Assembly: GCF_030867095.1 (NCBI RefSeq)
Contig: NC_081827.1
Coordinates: forward strand, 50,779,001-50,843,000
DNA length: 64,000 nt
Reading direction: 5' to 3'
Origin: Alligator mississippiensis
Taxonomy: Eukaryota; Chordata; Crocodylia; Alligatoridae
A program made the position numbers and the translations under genes. Numbering within the stretch: position 1 is the first letter of the stretch; every line of letters begins with the position of its first letter. The notes beneath the pieces were generated by a model. That model was given only the letters and a program-made list of their open reading frames with translations, was not told the origin of the DNA and did not search any database. This document shows positions 47,223-59,680 of the stretch, piece by piece.

Positions 47223-47853
47223 AAATGAATCTTATGATCTGACCATCAGGTTTTCTTTCCTAGCCAATATTCAGTGATGATGACTGCAATGCTAGTCATT
47301 TGTATACTTTTCAGCATTTCTTGCTTTATCAGGTATTCACTTCAATTTTTACCATTCTTTATAGAAGCTATAGTAGAGGGTATGTTCTCCTGTTTGCTTC
47401 TTATTTGACAGCAATTTATAGTTTATGGTTCAGTCATATTGCTGACATTTTTCACTTTTTTGAGTATTTCAAAATTGGTAAGAATCATTACACTGTTCTT
47501 TACAGTCTAGCTGTTGCTAAACAAATGCTTACAAAAGCCTTGTTTAAAGAAATGTTGGAGAGAAGAACAATTTGCTTTGATCTGCTGTTAACGTTAGTCT
47601 TCTCAGGCACAAGTAGTCTGTTAAGATGTAAAAGCAGACAAACACACAGCATTTTGAGGCAACAAGTTTCATCAATAACAAATAGCACCACTTTACTGAT
47701 TTTCCAGGTTTCTTTAGGCATTCTGTGGATTTGGGCGGGGTCTTCTAAATATGTGCGAGTTGTGCTATAAATTAACAGGCATTTTTTAAGATTGCATTTA
47801 TGGCTAGAATATCCTCCAAGTACAGCCTTAATAAACAGTGTCCAGTGAATATA

Positions 47854-47891
<38 letters not shown>

Positions 47892-50800
47892 CTCCATGCT
47901 GCAGGACCAATCTTTATCACCATCCTCTCTCAAGCTTTTCTTTGCGCTGAAAGGAGTTTGCCTTTAATGCCCAAGGTAGGTCCTGAATGACTACTTCTAT
48001 TTATCAGCATGGCAAAAACGACTGAGACAGCAGCAATGTAAATTTATTCACATCACCCCATCAACACATCTCAACTCTGAGTTAGAACCTCTTCTAGGAG
48101 TGAAAGTATAGTTTGCCTTAGCCCAGTCTTTTACAATTTTGCATTGGTACTGCCAGTAAAGGTGGAAATCAGAGCAAGCAGTGGGAATGGGATAGCTCTT
48201 TTGATGTGGGCACATGTTGGAATGTCTAATATCAGATTCCTACAAGTCATGCCACTGAAGTTTCCCAATGGCCCTCTTAAACCACTAGCAGTCTTGGAGT
48301 CATCCAGGCCCCTCATCAAATCACTAGTTTACCTTAAACAAATTTCAGTAGTACTGAAGAACTCTTAAGATACACGTATTCACCTTCTTCTCATGCTGGC
48401 TCCATCCAAATATTAATGTAATATTAAAATGTAATTGAAATAATCTAAATTAAAAAGGATTTCCAATTATCTGAAAGCAGTCAGAGACTGCCAGCAGGTT
48501 TGTTTTCTCCATTTATATGGAAAATTATACTTTTACCTACACACTATAGTGAGGTTTCCTGGGATGATATTAAAGGCCCAAACTTATTGGTAAATGGATA
48601 TTACATATAAGCACAAACCCATTTGAAATATATTTGTTTTAAGCTCTCTCTCTTTTGACAGCTCTTCAGCCATGTAGATGCACCCCTTTAAAAGCAATAA
48701 TTTCTAAGATGTTTACAGAGCAGAAATAATGATAGAAAAGGAACAAAAAAACACCCTGTCAATAAGTTTAATCCAAGGGTCTGTGGTGCAGAAATAAACA
48801 GGGAGAAATCAACTAATTACAGTCTTTTACTGTATTTATCTCTGATCTAGTTTATTCTCTCACTATTGATGCACTCCTAGTGAAAATACAGGTGTGGGGA
48901 AGGACACAGAGAGAAAACTAAACACTCCCATCAGAGCTAAACACTAACACCAAACTCCTAGTTCCTTGTCTAGGAAGTCTGATTTTAGCAGTTTCAAGAA
49001 AGAAAATGGGGTTTTAGATGCCTTCAGATGTTAATAGATTTTTGTGTTGTACATTTCAAGAGCCTGAAAGCAAATGCCTGACAACATATAGTAAGAGACA
49101 TAAGGCAAAATAGAATCAGATTTGATGTGAAACAATGCAGAAAGTGTTGAAGATGGGTATGGAATTATACTTAGCAAGTTAGGCATGGAGAGAAACCATT
49201 TGTGAGATCTCTAAGGAACAGATTGTGCCTGTCAAAAGCACTGAGTTTAAGTGTTGTTATATTGCATGCCTTCCACATTCAAAGAAGTGAATGTTCCCCT
49301 ATCCTTTTAAAGAGTCCCAAGGTAGTCCAATTTGCATGGAAATGTTTACACATCTTTCAGAGGAAATCAGCTAAACTCAGTTTTTCACTACGTTGAGGTA
49401 AAAGTCAAGTTGCCATTTTGCTATGTATGGTAATTAGCCTTTTTGGTTCCTAGCACCTACCATAAATTAATGCATCTCAAGCTTACATTAACTTGCATCT
49501 TTTGCTCTCAAGAACAACCTGCAGAACAGCCTTTATTTGGCTTTGGTCCTGCAAAGCTATCATTTTACCTATTTTTAAGAACTGTTACCAGATTCTTTAC
49601 ACTGGAATCACTAAATAAATGAATAAACACTATCTGCACAATGCACATTAGAGCCTTGATCTAGCAGTTTAAAAAGCTCTTACCCAGCTCTGGGTGGCAC
49701 ATGCCATAGGGGGATTGTTTGGTTGCAAAGAGTCAGCATCATAAGCACTCTTATGACATCCCTCGTCACTGCCAAAAGCATAGGAATTGTAGCTAGGGGT
49801 AAATGGCTTGTCTACGGTCCTGCAGCAGCATGGGGGTAGAGCAGTAGGGAACAAACACAAATATATGCACACCATATTTTTTAAGTTGGCTGAATCTCTT
49901 TAATACAGTTCGGGTCTCATAGCCATGGTTTCCATCAATCCCAAATGTCAAAGGAAAATAAATAGCTTATGGTTTGGGGGAGGGAGTTGGAAATCACTAT
50001 GACTGACTTTTAACCCTACTGACCATTTTACATTTCTAAGCCTCTCTTTACTATCAATGACTGCTGGGAAATTCCCCTTTTAGATCAATATGGGGATACA
50101 AATATTTGGATTTGCCTTGACATATAGAGCCCCCATGATTCAGGGGAACCCTCAGTGGTGGACAGCAGGACCACAACAGCCAACTCTGATTCCTTTATTG
50201 CTTGCGATTTATTAATTATATATTTCAGTCACTGAAAGAAGTTCAAACACTGGAAACTAAAAACCACACATTTTTATAAATACTATGACTGATTCCATGA
50301 TTTATTCATGAGGTTATGAGGTACTGTTGGGTTTAGCAATCACGCCATAAATAGGGCAATAAAAGCACAGACCAACACCTTTCACTTACCTAGTAAGTAA
50401 CTTCATGGTCAGATTTGTATGGTATACTGAGCAGAAAGCCATTTTCTATCACATAATGAAAATATTTAGAAAACCACTAGAGCAATAAGAGTTATAGAAC
50501 TCCTAAAACTGTAATTGTCTTATTCCATTATTAGAGATGAAAATATTGGGAAAATGTTGGAGTTTCTCAGAAAATAGGGAGTTATAACATCAAAAGCCCA
50601 GGTTGTTAAAAAAGATATTGATTACTAAACTGTCATTTAAAAAAAGAAAAAATAGAGGGAAAATGATTTATATCACTTACACAATCTTTTAACATTTGTT
50701 TTTCCCATCTACCAAACTTGGTTACAGGAACATAGGGAACCAACATGCCATACTAATTATACTATATTTTGTATAATTTATGAGAACCTTTCTTTTAGTT

Positions 50801-51140
50801 ATTTTTTATAAATATGATTATGCAATGCACATCAAATGCAAGAATGGATAGCCTGCAGCCAAAACACCTCAGACTATGATCTCACAATCTTTCAAAAAGT
50901 AGAAATGATCTTGAGCCACAAAATTTGCATCTAGAAATGGATTATAATCCAGTTACACAAAATTCAGATCTTTAAAACAGCATGCCAGGTCAATTTATTA
51001 CACAGATAAGATGCGGGAGGAGGGTGGGGGAAGGAGCTAAACTGGATCTAACTCCTGATGTGACTTTCCCCCGAGGTTTGGTGTGGAAGGACTATGTGAT
51101 TCAAATCCAGCATTCCCATTTGACCCATTTCTACTTAAAG
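47223..51140. other. AT-rich DNA without a recognised gene
   Basis: About 3.9 kb. An (AC)n run lies at 47855-47889. At 48674-48690, CCATGTAGATGCACCCC is the mirror of the GGGTGCATCTACATG end family, but no left partner was found. A 156-codon open frame (47300-47770, +) has no start context, motif or splice context that I can support. Confidence 0.5.
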
Positions 51141-51145
51141 GTAAG

Positions 51146-52235
51146 TGTGGCAGGGCACTAGTAGTCCCTGCCACTTTAAGGACTGAGCCGGGGGGGGCAG
51201 GTGCCTAATAAGGGCGGCCATTTTAAGGCCCAGCTCCCTGAACTGAGGGCAGTTTGTGATCAGCCAGCAGAGTAGAAACATCTCTCTGCTGAGCTCTGCC
51301 AGGAACACTGTGGAGGACAGGATGAGGCTATGGGGGTAGAGGAGGCCTCATTTGTCCTGAGTAGGGTGATCATTCATCTGGTTTTATAGAAGACAGCCCA
51401 GTTTTCTGCTACTCTGTCCTCTGTCCTTTTGATACGAAACTGGACACCTTTTTGTCAGACTGGTGGAAGTCTGCAGAGGAAAACAGAGGGCATAAAGGCG
51501 TCCAGTCTCGTAATAATAGGACAGAGAACAGAGTAGCAGAAAACATGGCTGTCCTCTATAAAACCAGATGAATTGTCATCCATTCCTGGGTAAGACATGA
51601 AACTGCACCCTGCCAGGCAAAGCCGGGGGGGGGGGTATGATGGGGCTCCCTGTGGCAGGGGAGTCCCCAAGAAATGCCAGGTCAATTGCCTTACTGGCAA
51701 AAGGCAAGTGTGGAGCACCTTGTAACCCCAGCCCCCACATCCTTGGTGGGTTCAACTGGTCCAGGGGAGCCCAGGCTCATGGGAGTCCTGAGACAGGGCT
51801 GAGGTTGGAGGAGGGACCTGGAGCAGCACCTAGGCTCTGCATGAGTCCTGTGGCTTCAGGGACCCTGAGAGGGGGCCAGGTATGGCTATGGCCACCTGAG
51901 CCTCACAGGGAGGCAGACCCCAGTGAGCCCCAGTGAGGGGGCCAAGGGCTTGGAGCCCAGTATGTGTTTGTTTATCCATTCATGTATGTGTTATGAATGA
52001 CCCAGTGTAAACCACTGGTGGATGCCATTTACAAGGCTTGGGCCGCAGTGTAGCGGTGGAATGGAGCTGCGGAGATCCCCCTAAAAGTCGGGGTTCAAAA
52101 TGGGCAACCTCCCACCTGATTAACATCCTAATACTATGACATCAAGGCATGGAAAACGAGTGAGGTAGGCAGCTAGCCCATAGACAGGAGGCAGGCTGGT
52201 GTTTGCACTGGGTGTGAAAGCTTGTCCCTGTCACA
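51146..52235 (+). mobile_element. Solo LTR with exact 5-bp target duplication
   Basis: It starts TGTGGCAGGGCACTAG and ends CTGTCACA, so it has the TG...CA form. GTAAG lies at 51141-51145 and again at 52236-52240. It shares the opening and the GATGAGGCTATGGGGG...GGCCTCATTTG block with the LTRs at 41138 and 12435. It is interrupted by a 221-bp hairpin element at 51364-51584. No retroviral genes accompany it, so it is most likely the product of LTR-LTR recombination. Confidence 0.82.
51364..51584. mobile_element. Hairpin MITE inside the LTR
   Basis: Two arms of about 83 bp (51366-51448 and 51497-51580) are near-perfect inverted copies: CATCTGGTTTTATAGA.GACAGCC and TTTTCTGCTACTCTGT on the left are mirrored on the right. 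The loop is about 48 nt. The flanks CCTGAGTA (51356-51363) and CCTGGGTA (51585-51592) form an 8-bp duplication with one mismatch, pointing to hAT-type insertion. Confidence 0.82.
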
Positions 52236-52240
52236 GTAAG

Positions 52241-54510
52241 GTATGCTAGACTAGGTGGTATTATCAATGGATCTGATGAAATTTTACAACCTAAATTTAT
52301 TTCAAGGGGCTGTGTTATTACACAGTGCAGTATTTTAATATCCAGATTTTAGCCTGCAAACAGAAGCATCACAGAAATCCAATTCTGTAGTAATACAAAT
52401 TAAATTTGAATAAAAGTACTATAATTCAACCAAAATGGTTATTAATCTAATGAGATACCAGTGAATATCTACTTTTTTCTAGTGTACACTGAGGCATAAA
52501 AAAAGAGACATAGATGAAAAAATCTGCTAAAACCCTCCTAAAAGACTTATTACAAGAAAACTGGCCCTGACATTCTTTATTGTTCAGTGAAAGTTGGTTA
52601 TAAATACTTAAAAAAATTACTTTTAAAATAGTAATTTACCAGTGCACATGATTGCATAGCATCATTATCTATGAAGAATTACTTGGCATTTTAAGACATC
52701 ATTCATGCTTTATTAACAGGGTTAGTCAATGCATTACTAAAAATGAAATGTCAATAGCAATGTCTACACAAATAGAAAACAGAAGGTCTGGTTTTGTTAA
52801 TATGAATTACCAGATCTGGCTCAAGCTTAATTTGCCTATTGTCCTTTAGAGACATTTCCTTCCTCCACACACTGCCCCCTGTCCCATATTATTATAACTC
52901 TCTTTTACAATTAGAGTCAAATCCTGGGATGCTGTGAATGAACTTCACTAAGAATGTAAGCGCTGAGTACTTCTCAGCACTTCTCTATTAGCTACCAGAA
53001 TAGAAACTCCAGTAATCAGATTAGTGACTAGTTTCTTCATTGCCAGATCTGTTTTAATATACTTAACATTTTTCCTCTTCAGAACACTTTACTAAAGAAT
53101 CCTCAAAAGATTCCTCTACATTCTCCATTTTACAGTGGGGCAATCAAAAGCACAGCAATTATATGAGACAAGGAATTTGGTGTCTGAAAAGGAGTTAGAA
53201 CTAAACTAAGAGTCCCTAGCTACCAAACAAGGTATATGGTATGCTTCTTCTCTCATGAGTCCCTTCCTTCATTAATTGATCAGTTTGGGCATCAATAAAA
53301 AAGAACAATTGTTTAAACTGCAAGCTCAAATATAGTCTCTCTATCATGTTACTGTGACAACCCCCCCCCAATATTTTAGATAGTTGTTTTGATATTTTCC
53401 ACTGTTGTTTCCTGCTTTTCCCTTCCTGCTTTTAAGGATGTCTCAATTCAGGAAGTGCCAAGCCTGCAAAAATTAAAAGCAAATGCCAAGTCAAATAAAC
53501 CTTACTGACCCAAGACAAGTTTTTCACATAAATACCATTCTCTCAGGTTTTCTGACCCAAACAAACACTAAAGCAAGTTTGGGCTCTTATGACCCACTTT
53601 CAGCATCTCACTGCTGAAAGGCAAAGGAAGATAAACCAAGCTGATAACAGATTTACTGCCAAGCTGATTAAGCTAAAAAAGAGAAAATATATCCTGAATT
53701 TTATAAGTAAAGAAATAATTTTTAATGGAAAATTGTGTGCATGAGAAAAACAGATGCACATTATACCAGAGCTAATGCTCTCACACTCTTCAGCCACTTA
53801 GACTTTGCCCTAGGACAAATAAAACAACTTCTTAAAATAATATATTAATTGTAAATTATTTTGCAAAGCTTTTATACAGAGATTGGAAAGTAAAATATAG
53901 TTGCACTCTTCTGCAAAATCACCACTATGTATTTACTTTTGTAGAAAATAATCAATATTGTCACCTACTTCTGCATTAATAGTTTGATCCAACTTCCATT
54001 AAAGTTTTACAATGTATTGCAAGTGACATTAAAATTCCATTTTTCTGAAGATACTCTTCAACATATTCCCAAAGAAAAGTAAATCTTAGTAAAAAATCTG
54101 ACAGAATTTGAGAAATATTGGTCACACCATTGGAACACACAGGTCTATTGTATGTTTTATATAAAGCAATTTTAATAGCCATCTAGAAGGAAAAAAACAG
54201 TTTATGACAAAGTGGGCTAATGACACTGGATCAGAAATTAGTGCTGAAGAATGGAAGACTATCTGGAACAATGTTCCTACACATCCATCTGCACAATAAT
54301 AAAATAAAATAATTTTACAATCCTACATATCCTATATCAACAGTATCTCATGACACTTAAAATTAAATGCATTTATGGTATAGAAATAAGAATAGTTGGA
54401 GGGAGTTTCAATTGGGAGGATTCTACCACATGTAATGGACTTGATCCAGAATTAAACTGGTTGGAGATCTGGTGAGGGAAATAAAAGGACAGCAACTACA
54501 TGATAACCCC
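52241..54510. other. AT-rich DNA without a recognised gene
   Basis: About 2.3 kb with no gene or element signature recognised. Confidence 0.5.
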
Positions 54511-54513
54511 TTA

Positions 54514-55293
54514 GGTTAGGTACAGACAGTCAAAAAGCCTTAGGCTGAATCAATTCAGTCTTTGCAGGTTAGTCTACTTATACAGATTAAATTGAAACAG
54601 AAGTGAACAGACATTTACCACATGCCTGCAGTGGCTAAGGCCAGAAGCCAGGAGGCACAAGAGCATGACTCTTTGGCTGTGTTTATTTCCTCTTCCTGCT
54701 GCCCCTGAAGTCTCTGGGATTTATGGTCCAGAATTACAGCAGCAGGACTCTGCAGGGTTGCTCATCACTTCCTCTTCCTGCTTCCAGGTGCCTCTGGGAT
54801 TTGTAGTCCACAGTTGCAGGCAGCAGTAAGTTTGAGTGGAAGGAGGGGTGTTTAACTCTCCTCCCTGGGCCCAGACTCCAGCTGGGGTTTGCCTGGGGCA
54901 GGGGGCAGTCCCAGCCCCCACTGCAGACTGGGCTGCATCCACATCCAGGTTTGCATGCCTGCCCTTGTCAAACATCCTTTTGCTCCAGCTAGGGAGCAGA
55001 GGGGCAGGGCCAGCCCTGCTTTCTAGAGCAGACAGCACAGTTCAGCCCAGGGCTGGAAAACATGCTGGGGGACTGTGATATAACTTGAACTAGGAAGGGG
55101 TCTGGAACAGAAGTTTCATAAACTGGTTGGATCTAAATCAGTTAAATCTAATACTACATTCAACCAGGTTTATCTTAAAACAGTTTCAGCCATTTTGAAA
55201 CTGGTGTATGTACACTAAGCTTCTATTCTGTTACAGGTTTAAACCAGTTTCTCATCACTTAAACTGGTTTGTGTGTAACTTTTGTTCCTAGCC
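54514..55293. mobile_element. MITE with GGTTAGGTACAGACA ends, TTA duplication
   Basis: The left end GGTTAGGTACAGACAGTC and the inverted right end GGCTAGGAACAAAAGTTAC are flanked by TTA on both sides (54511-54513 and 55294-55296). The subterminal right part (AAACTGGTTTGTGTGTAAC...) matches the left part of 44089-45458 inverted, so the two are the same subfamily in opposite directions. The interior has two similar CCTCTTCCTGCT blocks (54690 and 54770). Length 780 bp, no protein motif. Confidence 0.78.
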
Positions 55294-55371
55294 TTAGTGT
55301 TCCTACTGAACCTTCCTGAGAACTCTGCAACATAGAAGTGTACAGGGAATTCATCAATCATCTTCTAGGCT

Positions 55372-55746
55372 AGTGTTTCTCAACCTGTGGGTCATGACCC
55401 AAAAGTGGGTCTCAAGAATATATGAGAGAGTCATGAACACACTTAAAAAAATGGAGCAACAAAAATTTAAAAAAGGATTCTCCTTTAAAGGAGAAAAATG
55501 TGGGAAATCATGGCTTTTCCCTTGCAGGCCAGCAGAGTTCCAGCCTGCAAGGAGCTACTTGGTTCTGCTTGGGACCCCCCACACCTTACATCTCCCACCC
55601 CCCGCCCCACACACCCATCCCCTGCCCCACAAGCTGGGGGCCTCAGGGCAGGGGACAGTGGATCAGGAGTGAGGGACACTGTGCTAAGATTGGCCATCAA
55701 TGTTTACAAATGGGCCCTGGTACAAAAAAGGTTGAGAACCATAATA
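55372..55746. mobile_element. hAT MITE (GTTTCTCAACC type) inserted at the tip of another MITE
   Basis: The left end AGTGTTTCTCAACCTGTGGG and the right GGTTGAGAACCATAATA are inverted. TCTAGGCT lies exactly on both sides (55364-55371 and 55747-55754). The right duplicate includes the first bases (GGCT) of the element at 55751-56897, so this insertion came after that one. The 375-bp interior has the CTGTGGGTCATGACCCAAAAG text seen in common hAT-derived short repeats. Confidence 0.82.
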
Positions 55747-55750
55747 TCTA

Positions 55751-56897
55751 GGCTAAATACAGACAGTCAAAAAGCCTGAGGTTGAATCAATCTCTGCAGG
55801 TTAGTCTAAACTGTGCAGGTTGAGCAGTGAGCAGACTTTGATTCTTGAAATGTAGCCACATACCTGCAGTGGCCCAGCCAGAAGCTGGGAGTAGGCCTGT
55901 GTGAAGCAGCTAGTATTCACTTCGTATTTGGATTCAGTCGATTCAGGAGACAGTGATTCGATTTAGTGATTTGAATCACTGTCCTGAATTGATTCAGCCG
56001 AATCTGATTTGGAGATTTGGTCACCGCTGAATCAACCAAATCTCCAAATCAAGCAGGACCCATTCCCTGCCTGCTCTCCCAGCCCCCCTCCCATCCCCCC
56101 GCTACCAGCAGAGGCCCCGATGGCAGCTGCAGCATCCGGTGAGTGCGGGGCTTTTTTTTTTAAGAACTGGGAGCTGTGGCGGGGTGGGCAGCCATTAACG
56201 GGGCTGGGAGAGTGGGCAGGGGTCAGGGGGTGCTCAGGGTGGCTGAGGGAGCAGGCAGGTCATGGGGCCTGGGGGGGGTCCCCCTCCCTCCTCCATCCCC
56301 CCCACCCCGCCCCACCACACACACACCTTACTCACAGGCATGGAGTCCAGATCCAGCTCCCTGCAGCAGCGGTGAGTGGGGACTGCCCAAATCTCCAAAG
56401 CTCTCTGAATCTTTTCCGAATTGATTCGGAGAGCTTCGAATTGATTTAGACCTTTTTAGTGGTCTCCCGATTCAATTCGGATTTGGAGATTCGGACACCG
56501 AATTGGGCCGAATCCCCTCCAAATCAAATCAGCACCCGAAGCTTTGCACAGTCCTACTGCGGGGCACTAGAGCACACTTCCCTGCTTGGCTGGAGGAGAC
56601 AGGTTGGTCCAAGGCCACCCACCCTGTGGGGCAGGGGTTTGAAGGGAAGTGTAAAGCATCCTGGAGTCCTGGAAGACTATGAGTTAACTTGAATCTGGGG
56701 AGGATCTGACACAGAATTTCAATAAACTGTTTTAGCCTAAATCAGTTAAGTTTGATACTACATCCATCTAGGTTTATCTTAAATCAGTTTCAGCCACTTT
56801 GAAAGTGGCTTATGTGCACTGAAATTCTGTTGTGTTACAGATTTGAACCAGTTTCTGATAACTTATACTGTTTTATATGTAATTTCTATCCCTAGCC
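55751..56897. mobile_element. MITE with GGCTAAATACAGACA ends, split by a hAT element
   Basis: The left end GGCTAAATACAGACAGTC and the inverted right end GGCTAGGGATAGAAATTAC are flanked by CTA on both sides (55748-55750 and 56898-56900). The parts outside 55892-56556 match the element at 54514-55293 (CAAAAAGCCTGAGGTTGAATC; CAGTTTCAGCCACTTTGAAA). About 480 bp without the nested insert. Confidence 0.8.
55892..56556. mobile_element. Non-autonomous hAT element (GGCCTGTGTGAAGC ends)
   Basis: The left end TAGGCCTGTGTGAAGC and the inverted right end TAGGACTGTGCAAAGC agree at most positions. Subterminal regions are full of GATTCGGA/TCCGAATC and CAAATCTCCAAATC words, mirrored on the two sides. The flanking 8-mers agree only partly. 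The end GGCTGTGCAAA resembles the 10-kb hAT at 32620, so the two may be related. The interior is GC-rich with no transposase. Confidence 0.75.
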
Positions 56898-56900
56898 CTA

Positions 56901-59390
56901 TTGATTGCAAGAATTACAAAGGTAAAAGCCTGAAAGAGAAGTGACACCCCTAAAACTACTGGGAAACCTTGGAAAGTTCTAGTAATGGAAAAGTTGTCCT
57001 ATTAAGTCAGTGTTCTACAGGGAGAAAGTAAAAAGTGGCTGGCTTGCTTGGAAATCGGGTGGAAATTTTTGGAATTAGCTAAAAAAAGGAACAAAAATGA
57101 GAAACCTTTAAAAATACTGATGGGCAAGATATATGAGTTAACGCTTGTGAATGGATTTGGAATCAATTTAAGGTTTGGGGGTAGAGATGAGTGGAGGGTA
57201 GTGAGATTTGTATTGTGCAGAGTTCTGTGGGGGGAAGGAGGGGTAAATTATTATGGAGATGGAGAACCATCAATGGAGGCAGTGGGAAGCTGCTCAGGGG
57301 CTTGGGGTGGGAGGGGAAAGGAGCACAAGACCTCTGTAGTGGACATTGATTTGGGTTGTGGTTCCATTGCTGGTGGTGGAGATTGTTAACTGTCTGTTGA
57401 TATATTTTGGGGGATTGGATATGTTTTAGAACACTGGATCTGTTATTTTATAAGTTGGATTCACTAATGAAGTTAAAAACAAACAAAACAAAGTGAACAC
57501 GCCCCCCCCCCCCCTCCCCCAAGTCTTTAGCTGCTTCTTTTCAATTTCTTCTAAAGCAGATTTACAAGAACCTTCCCATAGATCCAGAGATTTTCCAGGT
57601 TGTAACATTATGGACCTGCTCATGCAAAGTCTTCAATGTAGTTCAGATCCTTAGATCAAAACTTTTGTCAGCTCTCTGTGATAGAAATCATAATACAACA
57701 CTATTCTTTTTCAGTCAAAACAAGATTTTAACTATAGTCCAACTATCCAGTCATTGGCATCTTCTCATAAAATGGCTATCAGAATCAGAGAGTTGCTAAA
57801 GAAATCATGTTATTTTTATAGTGCAGAAGGATTCTAAGCTTTTGCCTCTTTTTTGATTAATTTCATGCCTGACTCAGTCAGAGATTAGGCCCTGACACAG
57901 GTTATAATTAAATATTGAAATCATGAAGTGCAAGAATGTTTAATTTTTAAAATATGAGTTTTAATTTACCTCATACAGAGAATAGCTCTGGTCACCTGCA
58001 GAGATGCATTACACACTACATTGCCTAATGTAGGATGCCTGAATAAGGCTGAGCATACAGTTAAAGTAAACTAATGCAATTTACTGAACAGCAGTCAAAT
58101 ATTTATCCAGTTGATGAAGCAGACTTTATGTGAAACTCAGACAATAATTAAAGAGAAGTCTTGCTTAAAACATGCTTATTCTGGTTTTCACAAATATGTT
58201 ATACCAAAGCAGCATCTTCCTTTTCTCAAATATTGATGTTCTCCTAACACACTGTACAGTGAGTTTGTCCTTGGCATTCTCTTGACCATTTAATGAATAC
58301 ATTTTCTGGCATTTGCCTTATCTTTGTTATGTTGTTCTTTGGAGAGCTGAAACTATTAGTCAGCTCTTGACAGGAAAACATCAAAGCATGCTGGTAAAAG
58401 GTCTCACAGTATCAGAGTTATTAACATGGCATTTGATTAAACCATATAAAGATGGAGAATAGATGCTACATAATGCATCCAATATAGTTCAGATTTTCAG
58501 GACATTGGATATTGCCTCATAACACTTTTATTTCTTTTTGTTATATTATTTGAACAATATTCTGAGTGGTGATTGGTGAAAAGTGACCCCAAGACAAAAT
58601 TATTTTGTAATTTTGAAGCCTTGCCATTTGAAAATGAATGGGAAAATGTTTGATACCTTCCAAGTTTTGAAAACAGCAGGCATTTTTGCTTGAGTTTAAT
58701 TTTTTCCAGTAGATATATTTTCTCACTTACTTTGTACCAAAATAATTTAATTGCTGGAAAATCACTGATAAAAATCTATTCCATTTTCCTTTGTTTTATC
58801 CATTCTGAAATAGAAGCAAGCAATTCAAAATTGGGATACCTGCAAAGCCTCAATCCTGCAGTTGAATTTTGACCTGTAAAGTTTATAGGTCCAGTAAAAT
58901 GAATAAGTGATATAAATCCTCATGTTTCCAACCACTATTTAGAGTCCAGAAATGTGAGCAGATATTCTTCTGAAGCATCTATTATTGGCTAGAGTAAAAG
59001 TGAAGAGAAACCCCTGGGCCTGGTCTGGTATGGCAATTTCTAAGTTTCTCAAATAGATCTCACCATAGAAAGTATTAGCATAACATTCTATTGATTAACA
59101 GTTATGAGTGGATCTACTTATTGGTTATAATAATAACCTTTGGTGGCTTGTAGTATCCCCATAGATATCTATATTCAGTTGAATGACATATCTAATAGAA
59201 CTAGTGTCTGGTGTGTGGTAAAATAAGGGCTGAACCACAAGAAGGTTTGTTTAATGATGATAAATATTAGGTGAAAATGTTAAATAAAATATGAGGCTAC
59301 CTAAAGAATAGGCAGACTTAGGGTCTACATATTTACAAGGTTCACTTATGACTTCTTCCATGCATAATCTTTAAAATAGTATTCTGTCAT
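56901..59390. other. AT-rich DNA without a recognised gene
   Basis: About 2.5 kb. A run of 13 C lies at about 57502-57514. A 113-codon frame at 57048-57389 (+) in GT-rich sequence has no recognisable domain. Confidence 0.5.
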
Positions 59391-59393
59391 ATA

Positions 59394-59677
59394 AACCAGG
59401 TACAGACATTACACTTTTACTGGTATAAGTGATTGGAAACCAGTCTATACCTGTAACAGAAATGGAGTTTGGCACACAAAACCACTCTATACCAAAAACA
59501 GAACAGAAGTTCAGGACAGCCTGGTTTAAAAAGGATGAAACCTGGTCTAAAATTTGCTTCCCCCTCCTCCCCCCACCCCCCGGGCAAATATGTTTTGTTT
59601 GCTACAAATTTAACCTACGCTGCTTGCAAAAAAAACATTGATTCCACCTCAAGCTTTTTAAATGTCTGTACCTAGCC
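59394..59677. mobile_element. Short MITE of the GGCTAGGTACAGACATT family
   Basis: The left end AACCAGGTACAGACATT and the inverted right end GGCTAGGTACAGACATTTAAA are flanked by ATA and ACA, a 3-bp duplication with one mismatch. Length 284 bp; a C-rich stretch in the centre. Confidence 0.7.
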
Positions 59678-59680
59678 ACA

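Noticed and set aside
47300-47770. 156-codon open frame (+)
   Set aside because: AT-rich hydrophobic reading with no recognised domain, no splice or promoter context, and a competing frame on the other strand.
48674-48690. Isolated CCATGTAGATGCACCCC end of the MITE family
   Set aside because: No left partner or flanking triplet was found, so it is not called as an element.
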